Source: Moniliophthora roreri (Eukaryota > Basidiomycota > Agaricomycetes > Agaricales > Marasmiaceae). Taken from it: a stretch of 64,000 bases of DNA. The DNA is taken from NCBI GenBank assembly GCA_001466705.2, contig LATX02000239.1, positions 124,001 through 188,000 on the forward strand, given 5' to 3'. Each line of letters begins with the position of its first letter. Within the stretch, counting starts at the first letter, position 1. Below are positions 35,435 to 46,890 of this stretch, piece by piece. The notes below the pieces were generated by a model. The model made no database searches. It saw nothing but the letters and a program-made list of their open reading frames with translations, and was not told where the DNA came from. Both the position numbers and the translations under genes were made by a program.

Positions 35435-37524
35435 CTAAAATGGAAACCCTTCAATAGGGCACACGGTGCCTGCCTCTGGGAGGGTCCCGTTGACAAAATA
35501 CTCGCGAACTATGTTGTAGGTGCAGACCGAGGGCGCTGCCAGTATTGAAGTATGCTGAGACACATTTAGATCAACAAGTAAGTGTGATCGAAGGAAAGAC
35601 GTACGCCGGCGCAATCCTGCTGAAGCACAACTGATCCAGGAAAACCTTTGGAAACCTTATGTGTACTGAAAATGCAGTACGTGAGTCTTGTATCCGTTGA
35701 TTACGTTTCTGTAGCGAACTCACGCAGAGAGGGGTGTGATGGGATCTGTGGAAAGGTGAGCACAGACTAAGATTAAGAAGAAGCAGGTGGACCATACCAG
35801 CGGTATTTCCTATAAGGAGGATCGGATGACTCGTGTTTCCCGAGATGGGACCTGAACGTATTTTCATGCATCAATGGCACCCAATAAAATCATCGAAACC
35901 ATACCTCTGAAGGGCGCTTTTGGAATGTTGGGCCAAGAACTAACAAAGGTGTTCGATACGAACTGTGGAATGTGAGGCTGGCGGTCGGGCACTTACCTGC
36001 ATTTAATTCTCATGGCTGACACAAAACTGCCCCATTCTGACACCTTGAGGGACTCCTCATAGTGCTGTTGTGCATGTTCTAGGCTAGGCGGCACAACGTC
36101 GCCGTCGTTGCAAACTATCACGGTCTGGGATTCATCGCTGTTTGCAAAAGGCATCGGGGCATCACCTGAACTGGAGGAAGGCGATGGCACTAGCCCACCC
36201 ATCTGAGCCAATGCGGTACCATTTCCCTTCTCCAAGTCAGCCAAGGCAGTTGCCAAAGTGGACCACCGGGTCAATGGATAGTACAGCGCATTGAATATTA
36301 CGAACCGCAGTGATGCATAATCAATGAGGCCAGCGCCGCGTACCGGCACCGGAGCTTGGATAATAGACTGGTACAATTTATTCAGTCTTTCCCTCACAGC
36401 TGAGACCGACGACTCATAGAAGGAGCATTTTTCTGGTCCCGCATTAAGGCAATCTCTGAAGAACCACTTCAGGGCGGCATCGGCATCGGAAACAATATTC
36501 TTCCATTCCGCTGGAAACCATGAATGAACCATGAACGAATGAGGTACAAATTTGGACGTACTGGTGTAATAGTCATCTTGAACATCAGACACTCCATCGA
36601 TCACCAAGCGTTGGACTTTGTCCTTAACCACAAATCAGCACTGCATGAATACTGGCTAAAGTACAACATACTGGAAACATAGCTGCAAAGGTCGAACCAA
36701 GAACCGAGCCATATCTGTCAAAGAAAGTCAGCAAAAGTCAATCATCAGAGAATCAAACATACGAGATACCCCAATACTGGAGCTTCTCTCTACCGTAAGC
36801 CTCCGTAATGCGAAGCATGTCTCGTGCTGTGTGGTCAGTGTTGATATAAGGCAGGAAATCCCCATGACGTTCTTCAGCAAGTTGGGCGATTATCTTTGCA
36901 CGAGCCCAATAACTCGCAACATTGTCTTGCAAAGAGGAGTTAAGCTCCTGAAACCCCGACCTTTGCCATGATAGACGCTCATCCTGGGTTTCATAGATTG
37001 TCACGCGCGGAGTAGAGCGCCATACACCTGGACAATTGGTCAGAGCATGATGCCACCTAAGATATTTGACTTACCTCTGGGGTCGAATCCTACCAAGTCA
37101 AACTGAGGCCCCAAGATTTCTCTTAACTTTGTGCCCAACGAGACTATATAATCGACACCGCTGCCACCAGGTCCCCCGTCATTGAAGAGGATAGGACCAA
37201 GGTAATCCGTACTGTCAGTAGAGATGTTAGCTTTCATACGCACAAGCGCTATGGCAGCAGGTTGTCCTTCGGGGTCGGCATAATTCAACGGGACCTGGAA
37301 GCGACCACATTCAAGGCCTCCGTCGTAGCACGGCACCCAGGTCAGATTCTTGGTAGGTGTGATCTTTCAGGTACAGGAAACATGAGTTTTAGCAAAAATT
37401 TCCATAAAGCGACACTTACAGACAACCAGGACGACTCGTTCCATATAGCTTGAGATACAGCACCTCTAGTAAGGCATATAAGCATGCAAGCTGTGATGAG
37501 TAGGGCTTTCGTCATCAGGTTCAT
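35435..37524 (-). CDS. Secreted alpha/beta hydrolase (TAP-like), copy B
   Basis: Same architecture as copy A: signal peptide from the ATG at 37524 (MTKALLITACMLICLTRGAV), CYDGGLECGRFQVPLNYADP, FDLVGFDPRG, QYWGISYG with the nucleophile, DKVQRLVIDGVSDVQDDYY, a cap domain, the SGNTSHPILLIGNTA region, and SVCTYNIVREYFVNGTLPEA, stopping at 35435. The oxyanion-loop motif is FNDGGPGGSG here, where A and C have FNPGGPGGSG. That Pro-to-Asp change sits in a conserved loop and could alter activity. Much of the gene aligns with copy A at an exact 4,000 bp offset, including introns. Confidence 0.87.
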
Positions 37525-37575
37525 GCGGCTGGGGAGTCAATGGAGAGGGTGTAGTGATGGACGCATCCAATTGCG

Positions 37576-37582
37576 TTATATA
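37576..37582 (-). promoter_or_regulatory. TATA-like box of hydrolase copy B
   Basis: Minus strand reads TATATAA, about 52 bp upstream of the ATG at 37524. Confidence 0.5.
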
Positions 37583-38442
37583 CCCAACCATTGGAGCCAC
37601 GACGAGCGAAGTGAGGAGCACTCAGTACATCGCCTTACGTCGGGTGGCCAAAAAACACCCCCAGTGTCTAACAACAGATGACAGATTCAACAGGCTTTCC
37701 AGCATCATTGCGACCACAGCCTCGGCAGTCGGAGCACAACATCATAGCTCCACCCTGGTACCTGAGGGATAGGGCCGCGCGCGGGATGGAGCGACGGCTT
37801 GGCCGCAAGCATGAGGAGAACGCAGGCAGGAAACCTTTACAGTAAAGAATAACTGGAAGGAACATGAAGAGGTGAATCGGTTGGTTTTCGATCGGTTTTC
37901 GAGATGTTTCCAATCGTGGATTGTGTGTATTGAAAACCATCGAGGAAGTAGACGAAAAATGTTAGATTTTAGGTAGTGCCCATAGTGGCATAGTTGATGC
38001 CAAGCTCTCGGAGTAAGAACGTTAGATGCTAATCATGAGAGGATCATCAAAACAGAACAAGAGCACTGACACACGCGTAAAAATGTATGAACATGTGAGG
38101 GGAACCGCGGGATAGACACTGATAGATGACGGCCGAAGGGCGGCACTGTGTCGCACTTCATTCCAGTGTGCCGCTTTTGTTCTGAGTTTGCCGCATCTTG
38201 CATGTCCTCTAATCGCGATTAGGGTGGAGCACCGCCCATACAGCTTGAGGTGAACGTCATAGGAGGACTTCAACGATGTAAACATGGAGATTAGTATCAA
38301 TCTGACAGGATCAAGATACTTCTTCAGTCATAGCTCTCTACGCATAGGCGATGAACGCAACGCTTGCTCTGCAAAAGTCATTGATAACATGGGTGGTACA
38401 ACCCGCATTTCGCGCATAATTGCGAGTTTCTTTACGCATCCT
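37583..38442. other. Spacer between hydrolase copies B and C
   Basis: About 860 bp. No gene, relic or repeat seen. It carries the upstream region of copy B and the downstream region of copy C. Confidence 0.5.
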
Positions 38443-40763
38443 TTAGACGTGAAGAGGTGCAACTTTGTGCAGCCCGTTAGACATGCTTCCTATCTGCCTC
38501 CATGCCTGTAGCAGTTCGACATCCTCACGAGTCAGGATAGTCTCAAGGGGCTGCTGTTTCTGGTGCCCTTGTGAGACTGAAGCTGATGTTTCGTTGGAGA
38601 ACGGGGTCCCAATAATAGGGCACCGTGTGCCTGGCTTTGGTAGAGTACCGTTGACGAAATAGTCACGAACGACATGAGCGGTGCAAAGCGAAGGTGCCGC
38701 CACCGAGCAGTGCTGAGCGAATGATCGGCAAGTCAGTACGATATCTAGAGATGTCGGTGAAAACCAACCCCGGCAGAGTGCTGAGATAGTACAACGGATC
38801 CTGGGAACCCATTTGAGACTACATGTGCTCTGGAAATGTAGTGTGTGAGGAACTGATCTATTGATTCTAGTCATTGAGTTGCACTCACGCATGAAGAGGT
38901 GTTACGGGATCTGCAAATGAATAAATCATCAATTCAGAGCGAATTACACGAGAAACATACCAGCGGTGTTACCAATAAGTAGGATCGGGTAACTAGTATT
39001 CCCCGAAATCGGTCCTAAATATCTTCCATAAGCGGATCGCGCCTGACTAGCTAAACGAAGATTACTGTACCTCTGAAGAATGTCTTGGGAATCGTGGGCC
39101 AAGAGCTAACGAAGACGGTCAGCCAGTACCTATCGAGGAATCAGGACATCAAACATTTACCTGCATCCAAATCTCAGGCCTGCCCAAATACTACCCCATT
39201 CTGACACCTGCAGAATCTCCTTGTAGTGTTCCTCTGCTTCTTCCAGACTAGCCGGGACAACGTCGCCATCATTACAAGCTATAGTGGTCTGGGCTTCCCC
39301 AACGCTATCGAAAATATGCTCCAGAGGGTCACAGGAGCACGAAAACAGGGTTTCTTCCAGCATCTGGTACAATACGGTTCCATTTCCCTTCTCCAAGTCA
39401 GACAATCCAGTTGCCAACGTGGCCCACTTGTCAAATGGTTTGTACAGGGCATTGAAGATTGTCAATCGCAGGCGTGCGTAATCGACAAGGCCATAAGATA
39501 TTCCAGTACGCACCGGAATGGGCACTCGGATAATCGACTTGTAAAGGTTATTGAGCCTGTCTCCGATGGCTTCGGCTGAGGATTCGTAGAAAGAACATTT
39601 TTCTGGCCCTGCATCATGGCAGTCTTTGAAGAACCACCGGAGAGTATCGTCGGTATTGAGGAGATTGTCTCTCCAGTTCGCTAGCAGTCATGAATGAGAC
39701 GGCTTATATTGACTGTCGACAGAGAGGCTGGCATACCCGTATAATAGTCATTTTGAACGTCGACCACACCGTCAATGATCAGCCGATGAATTTTATCCTA
39801 GTATGGTGATAAGCATGATAATGTTATCAGCTCGAACTCAACCTACCGGAAATATTGCTGCAAATGTCGAACCGAGAACCGTTCCGTACCTGTCAGACAA
39901 TATCAGGAAGGCGTGGCCCCTGTAGTACCAAACTCACGAGAAACCCCAATACTGAATCTTTTCTCTTCCGTGAGCCTCCGTGATGGTGAACATGTCTCGT
40001 GCCGTGTGATCCGTCTGAATGTGAGGTAAAACATCCATTGCACGTTCTCCAGCAAGTTGACCAGTAATTGTGGTACGAGCCCAAGAACTCGCGACAGTGT
40101 CCGATGAGAAGTTGAGCTCTCTGACCGCAGAGCGACTCCACAATTCACGCTCAGCGCGAGTTTCATAGAATGACACGCGGGGAGTAGAGCGAGCTACGCC
40201 TGAAGCAAATCAGAACGACATGTAGTAGATTTCCTGATGATTGACGCACCCCTAGGGTCAAAACCTACGATATCGAACCGAGGTCCCACTACAGTTGCGA
40301 GAAATTTGCCTCTACCCCGTACCAGATCGACACCACTGCCGCCAGGTCCCCCAGGATTGAAGAGTATGGGACCGAGATACTCCGCACTGTCGATAGAAAC
40401 ATTAGCCTTGATACGGATAAGTGCTATAGCGGCAGATGCTCCTTCTGGGTTGGAGTAATTCAGAGGAACTTGAAGGCGACCGCATTCGAATCCCTCCTCG
40501 TAACAATCTATCCAAGCCAATTCTTTCGTAGGCTTGATCTTGAGAAATCAGATATGATGAGAGATAGCTCGAGATTGTAGGAAGAGAACGCTCACCGATG
40601 CCCAAGACGACTCAGTCCACCCAAGTTGAGATTCCAGACGAACATCTCCTTCAAATGCCATGTGCGACGCATTCTCCGCATGGTATTGCCTCAGAAGTCC
40701 TCCCCCAAGGCACACGAGTAGGCCAGCTGCGACGAAATATGTCCCTCTCGCCCTTCGGTTCAT
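38443..40763 (-). CDS. Alpha/beta hydrolase (TAP-like), copy C, with C-terminal extension
   Basis: The most diverged intact copy. The ATG at 40763 gives MNRRARGTYFVAAGLLVCLG, a basic start plus hydrophobic segment that may be a signal anchor rather than a cleaved signal. Then CYEEGFECGRLQVPLNYSNP, FNPGGPGGSGVD, RFDIVGFDPRG, REKIQYWGFS|YG with the nucleophile, a cap with CSFYESS-like Cys pairs, and the end SLCTAHVVRDYFVNGTLPKP. After the point where A and B stop (PFSN), it continues about 45 residues (SQGHQKQQPLETILTREDVE and onward) to a stop at 38443. The ancestor of the relic at 34 kb was close to this copy. Confidence 0.85.
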
Positions 40764-41120
40764 GTTCGTGATGAGAGAACCACAAATGTGACGCGTCGGT
40801 GGCCGCGGTATACATAACCACCGATGATCAGATGGTTCCCAAGGTATGTCAGATATGTATCTGTCATGATGACAGATTCTCTTGATGGCCTGTGAAGGCT
40901 TCAGACGATGAAGAAGGGACTTGGAACAGGTGAGTCGACGGGCGGTAGTTGGGAAAGGCAAGGAAGTTGTTCGTGGACACTAGTAAGTTTCACACTCTAA
41001 CGTTAGCTCTAACGATCACCCATCAACGTTACAGAATTTCTCCCGCAGGTGAGTCCCGAGCGCCTTCAAATTCCTTCTGAACTTTACAGTAAAATACATT
41101 CCATCTGTCTATTCACTATG

Positions 41121-42202
41121 TTACAAGAGGTCGATGAGGCCTTCCCCAGCGTACGATACATTCACCCACCAGTTCTCAGGAATCGTCTAAGACAGAAACT
41201 GAGAAACTGCAACAGTTCAGAAGATGGTTTTCGTACCTGCACATAGCCTACTCCATCCTCTATAACAATCTCATTGTACGATTTCTTGATCTTGGGGATG
41301 ACGCGGAAGACAAACTTCTTCGCCGTTAGACTCTCTGCAAGACCCTCTTGTAACATATCATCACTCTTGAAGCCTTGCGACTCCAACTGACACTTCAAGC
41401 TGTAGAAGTAGTCATAGGTGGCTTGACCAAAGGTCTCTTGCCACCGGTCATCATCCTTCGGCGCCGCCTTCAAAGCCTTGAAATTCTCCTCGAAATTGGG
41501 GTCCAAAGTGATGTCTGGCATTGCGCAGATAGTCGCAAACTCCTCCTTAAGATCGTCTATCTTCTCCTCCCAGGACTCATCGATGTCATGCTTGGCTCTG
41601 AGAGAAAGTCCCTCGCGCGGAACTGCCTCGACGACAGCAAGCATCTGGTCATAGATATAGTCCTGGTTGTATGCAAGGCCGTCGTGCTTGAACAGGATCC
41701 AGAAAACACCATCTTTCACAGCGCAATCAATGTACTGAGCATCGTCACCCAATGTGTTGACGCCGACTCGGAGCTCTGATTCAGATACTGCGCTGTTGAA
41801 GTGGGCTTTCCCGTCGTCACCGTACTTCTCGATAAAGCGTTTGAGATTGTAGATAAAACCGTTTACATATCTTGAAGATGGAATGATAAGAACCTGAATG
41901 AGAAGATGATGGATCAGATACTGACCCAGCGAGGACACCTCCAGCACCGCCATTGGAATCGGTAGCATAGGCCCAGATCTCGTTCGGGTTCAGGTTGAGC
42001 TTGAAGGTGGTTCCGAGCAAGTCAGAGATGGTCTTTTCAAACTCTTCTCTGTTGTTTTCATAGTTATCGCGGACTAGAGAACACGAATGAGTGGCGGGGA
42101 AGATTAAGGGACAACGAAGAATTAGGTCTCACTGTCTTTCCTGACCGCCAAAGGGAGTTTCTCAATGGGATCCTTGGGGGTAAAGGCGGGCTTCTTCGGC
42201 AT
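41121..42202 (-). CDS. Conserved fungal protein, function unknown
   Basis: ATG at 42202 (MPKKPAFTPKDPIEKLPLAV), an intron, then RDNYENNREEFEKTISDLLG, LNLNPNEIWAYATDSNGG, another intron, and a long exon (RYVNGFIYNLKRFIEKYGDD; LGDDAQYIDCAVKDGVFWIL). A last 45 nt intron (41204-41248 region) leads to IPENWWVNVSYAGEGLIDLL and a stop at 41121. Without that splice the frame reads on to a less protein-like end. Soluble, mixed alpha/beta composition, no signal peptide, no membrane segment, many charged residues. I do not recognise the family. It is divergent from the next gene across 640 bp. Confidence 0.7.
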
Positions 42203-42846
42203 TGTCGTGAAGAAAGACTTGGAAAGTGGGTTGAGAGAAGGTTTTGATTGCTGACTTCTACAATTTATTGGGCCTTGAAGTCTTATACATTTCGCTTAGA
42301 GACGAAAGGCACGATCTTGTTGCTACCTAGATAAAGAGTCTAGTCCAATCTCCCAGCACAAGCGGGCCTTGCTTCAATTGGGAGTCAGGAGTAGTCATGT
42401 TTAAGGGTGTTGACAGCGGGAGATCATGAATTGCATTCAGGTTCGTCTAGATGGTGAAGATGAATTGACGTTGAGGGATGAAAGTAATATGCAGGGCCTA
42501 GGGGTCCAGGGGATTGAGAAAAGGTCTGGCTCTGTCAGTTTCCATTACTAGTAGCTTGAGACCAGCGCGTCGTCATGGAAGAGAAAGCTTCAAAAGCAGC
42601 GTGACGCCAACCCAGCGCCAACTACAAGTCACACGGTTTCTTCTGCACTTCAATGATCCCATTTGACGTGCGATGTGCGTTACTACGCTTTCAGCGCCGA
42701 ATGTCGACCTCAGGGTGCCAGCAAGACACTAGCGATCATTGATATGTCTGTCAAGACCCCTACGTTCAGCCCTATAATTTCGCTGGGCCTTGCACAATGA
42801 AAATTCATATCTCCTGTTTTTGCTACTCTCCTACGTATTTTTCATT
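42203..42846. promoter_or_regulatory. Divergent intergenic region
   Basis: About 640 bp between two outward-facing genes of unknown function. It presumably contains both promoters. No TATA box at a convincing distance and no repeat seen. Confidence 0.4.
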
Positions 42847-44018
42847 ATGTCAAGTGAAGGGTAAAACATTTTTTTCCTCACCAGAATCCTAGGGGTGCTT
42901 ACGGGGAACTCGTTTCACAGTCTTCCTCTCAAAGTTCGTGCTGACATTCGCGACCAATGGGACTCTTCAAAGGCATCTATTAAGGAAACCGTTGAAGCCC
43001 TCAACAAGTCTCTCGGCCATCAGCTTACCCCAGAAGCAGAATGGCCTGCGCTTTGGACCAACCTGCAAAGCCGTTTCCCTGACAAGAGCACATTCGTTCC
43101 AACCATTGTGCGATATGTCATCGCTTGGTACGAGCGCCTGCTGGGCAGAATTGAAAACGACAACTACACCGATTGGACAGAGGAGTTGTTGAACGTCTTG
43201 GCGGAGAACAAACGTGCTCTTCGAGTGAAAGTTGAGGTGAGTTGGGAGATGAACGTGTCACTGCGTCAAGCTCACACGCATGTCATAATCAGCCCTGTCC
43301 TACAAACAACAGTTCCCGTCCGCTCACGAAGTGGAACGCGACGCTTGGCTCGTTTTCTATTGGAATCCCCAATGTAGATCCAATCCCCCAATCGCGTCTG
43401 TCGAGCATCTGGGACAGTTGTTTTGACAATTTCTTCACCAATGCGGAACCTAGCTCTGTCGCCGCCGAGGACGACTGGGCAGACGTCACGGAAGAACCTC
43501 AAACCCGTCAACGTGCTGTTGCCAACGGCAGTAATGCACCCCAGCCATCGCAGCATCAGGTCGAACGCCTACCTACTATCAACGCCTTGGCTCGACCCAA
43601 CGAGTTGTTCGTCTCCACTACTCCTCACATATTGATGGTTCACTACCGTACCGACAAAATTACTGTCCAGTGCAGTCACCAACCAAGCCTGGAATTACTG
43701 GAAACGTATCTCAAAAAATGGGCCAAGACGAATACCAATGACAGCCTGAGAGTATGCAGCCTCTTCCCCTACTTTCGTTACTTCTGTTGATGATCTGATC
43801 TCACCCAGCGGCCTGTTTACAAATTCGAACTCCTTGAATCGGATTTCAGTTTTGGTATCATCGATACCCTCGAAATCGAACCCCACATGCCCCGTCATGT
43901 GCGGCCTCTCAACCCTACGATGGTACTTGCATTTATCGAAGGTGTCCTTGGGTATGAGATGGTACACACTACTACTGGATCTACCTGGATGTACCGTTCA
44001 AAGACTGCACTCAAGTAA
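42847..44018 (+). CDS. Unrecognised conserved protein
   Basis: Exons: about 42893-43236 (FHSLPLKVRADIRDQWDSSK; RYVIAWYERLLGRIENDNY), about 43290-43750 (ATLGSFSIGIPNVDPIPQSR; HILMVHYRTDKITVQCSHQP) and 43809-44018 (YKFELLESDFSFGIIDTLEI; PTMVLAFIEGVLGYEMV). The main exon has no ATG of its own. The nearest candidate is 42847 (ATG TCA A) joined through a 39 nt intron, so the N-terminus is uncertain. The C-terminal part alternates strands and helices like a small globular domain. No family name can be given. Confidence 0.6.
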
Positions 44019-44221
44019 CGCCTTCGCCCCATATTTGCTGTTCGATGAGAAGGGTGTGTGCTCGTCATAACTCAAGAAGCCACTATGTAAATAGAAACGA
44101 AAGCGTGTACCGTAGAGAGATAGCAAATCGTACGGATAAAAGCTCTTGTTTGGATATGATATGTTATGCACTGTCTGGTTTTTTTTGGTCGAATACGGAT
44201 TATGTGAAATATAAAATGAAT

Positions 44222-46635
44222 CTAAACCATCCCTTGCGCTAGACTGCTCAATTGAGCAGCCGTCGTAGGATAGTTCTTTGCGAACTCGAGTTGGGCTAAC
44301 GATGCCTGTATTGCAAAACAGAATTTCATCAGCCAATGCTTGTAACCAATGACAAAAAGAAAAACACTTACATGCTTATACGTCAAGGAACTAACCAACT
44401 CTGGCTCCGTCCTTGCCAGCTCAGTCTGCTTGTTGAAATACTCCACCGCCTGATCAATCTTGCCTTGTTGCAAACTCAACTGAGCAAGTGTAGCTACAGC
44501 GGCATCGCACTCTGGGTCAATCTTTAAGGCTTCATTACAACTCTGTTCGGCGGCACCAATGTTTTGCTCCCATTGGTAGAGCGCGAGACCTTTATTGACG
44601 AGGGGAAGAACATTGGGTGGGTTCCTAGAAGTTGAGGCTCTATGGTTAACATGTCATGAAGGGAGTTTCGGAATGATAGTATGAGAACGTACTTTTGCTT
44701 TTCGAGTTCAATGGCACGGTCGAATTTCTCAATGGCATCAGGGAAGCGTTGTTGGTCTAGCAGGAGCTCGCCGCTGAGGCAGAATCAGCAAGTGTAGACC
44801 CAAACCGAATGAAGGGTACGCTTACTAGTAGTTAAGAGGCTCGCTTCTCTGAGGGAAGGCCTTCATTGTCCTTCGGAATTGCGCCATCGCACTTGCCAGT
44901 TGATCGGACTTGTACTGTGCAACTGCCAGTTGAATATGGCTGAACACGAACTGATCGTCCAATTCTGTCGACTTGGTGTAGTTTTCAGCAGCATCCTTGA
45001 ACTGGTTCATGATGAAGAGGACTATAGAGCAATTGGCGTACGTGAGTCTTTGATTATCAGGGCTAGTTTAGTAAATGCACCTTGACCGCGGTGGTAATAA
45101 ATATCAGGGTCATTAGGGTTGTGTTCAATGGCCTTGTCGAAGCACTCGAAAGCCTTTGCGGGATCGCTTTGTTCCATGTAGACGCTTGCGATCTTAACCC
45201 AGCTTTGTGTGAACGAGGGTACGAGCTCTATTGACTGATTGAAGTCGGCTTTCGCGCCTTCGACGTCACCGGTAAGGAATCTACATAGATGAAGGTTAGC
45301 GCGGTGGTAGGGGTTGCTTAATACTAAAATAATTCGTACTTGAAGGTACCACGCAAGTTGAGCGCTTCAGCCTTGCCCTCGTCCCACGATATTCCTTGCT
45401 CAAGCGCCTCATTGACGAGCGTGAGAGCATGGGGATAGTCGGGTGCCTCAAGGGCTTGTAGGGAAAGAATTAACGTGTTGTCACCGGTGGACGGGTTTTC
45501 AGGGAGCGCAGGAATGGAACCTGCAAGTAGATCAGTAAGAGAAATTGGTGAACATCGAATAGCGATACTAACGGGGTCGGAATGCGGCAAAGTACGCGGA
45601 TATGAAGGTGAATGAAGGAAGTCGGGGTGTTCGAGTCTGGTTCACATGTCAGTATATTCTGTAAGCAAATGTAAGCAAGGGCACGTACGCTAAGAATTTG
45701 CTGTGCTTCTTTTGTAGACATGGTCTTCAAGACACGTTCAACGGCCTGAGCAGCGGAGGCATCGGAGAATTTGTTGAGGATTGTGGCAGCAGTGAAGTCT
45801 GCAGGCAGCGTATAAGACTAGTTAAATAACAGGTTGCGGGACATTCACTGACCGCGTAAGGCTTCCTCATATCTTTCAAGGGCCTCAAGAGCGTTGGCAC
45901 GGCGGTTGAGTGCCTTGACATAGTTGGAGTCTAGCTTGAGTGCTTCATCACAATCCTCCACAACCTGCTCGTACTTGGGTGGTGTCATGTTCATGTAGCC
46001 TATTGAAATGTTAGAACTATGTGATGATGCCAGTGCAGGAGCAAAAACATACACGCAGCCCGATTACTGTAGAACACTGGTTCAGCTTTCGGTGACATTG
46101 CGATAGCTCGAGTATAGAACTCGGATGCCTCGACAAATTTACGAAGCTTGTAAGCATCGTTTCCTTTCGCCTTGAGTGTACTTGCGAGGTTAGTCCGTTC
46201 CTGTTCAAGCGTATGAATCCTACGTCACGCGCGACAATTCCGGATGACATACCTCGTCGGACAAGGCCAGAATTTGCTCAGCAGTGTATTGAAGAAGAGC
46301 CTCTGTTGATTATAAGCGCTTGAGGGCATAGCTCGAGTCGATATTCACGCACCTTCGTCCACAACCTCAGCCTTTGGTTTCCGTTCCTCCAGAATAGGTC
46401 CATCTGGGTCGTTCACCGACTTTTTCTTCTTCGACTTTGAGTCCTTCTTCCTACTCTTCTTCTCACCCTTCTCTACGTCACCTGTCCTCGACGGCCGTGA
46501 CGAAGAAGCATAATATGCAACACCACCGACAGCAATGGCGGCCGCAGCGGTCCCTATGAGCATGGCGCGCTTGTTCTCGGAAACAAAGTTCTGAACGCGT
46601 TCAACGAGGCCCACGGTGGACTCTTGAGATGCCAT
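44222..46635 (-). CDS. TOM70: TOM70-type mitochondrial import receptor
   Basis: Outer-membrane receptor that accepts Hsp70/Hsp90-bound carrier preproteins for the TOM complex. The ATG at 46635 gives [17 protein letters not shown], then a single membrane segment ([20 protein letters not shown]) and a Lys-rich linker ([11 protein letters not shown]). TPR units follow: [20 protein letters not shown] with [26 protein letters not shown] with [16 protein letters not shown], then after DFTA and [16 protein letters not shown] the C-terminal TPRs ([40 protein letters not shown]), ending [10 protein letters not shown]. Length and order match Tom70. About ten short introns. Confidence 0.9.
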
Positions 46636-46890
46636 ATCTCTCGAGGCGATGAGGAGAAAGGGAAGGAAATCTGGTGCCGGTGAGGGCTGAGAAGGTCTTG
46701 GGTCAGTGACGACTGGTACTCGGCTCGAAAATTTGGATCCAGCCTGGGTCCGGCGAATTGCCGACCGATGACACGCCACAAGCGGCCATAAGTTCCGGAG
46801 CTAGCCCGAAATAATGACGAGTCAGACTATAGCCATTGAGCACGTCCTCCTCATTTCACGACCTCGATATACTCTCTTCATTCCTTTGCT

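Noticed and set aside
41375..41779. 134-residue plus-strand open frame
   Set aside because: Antisense shadow of the gene at 41121-42202, which has introns and a coherent protein.
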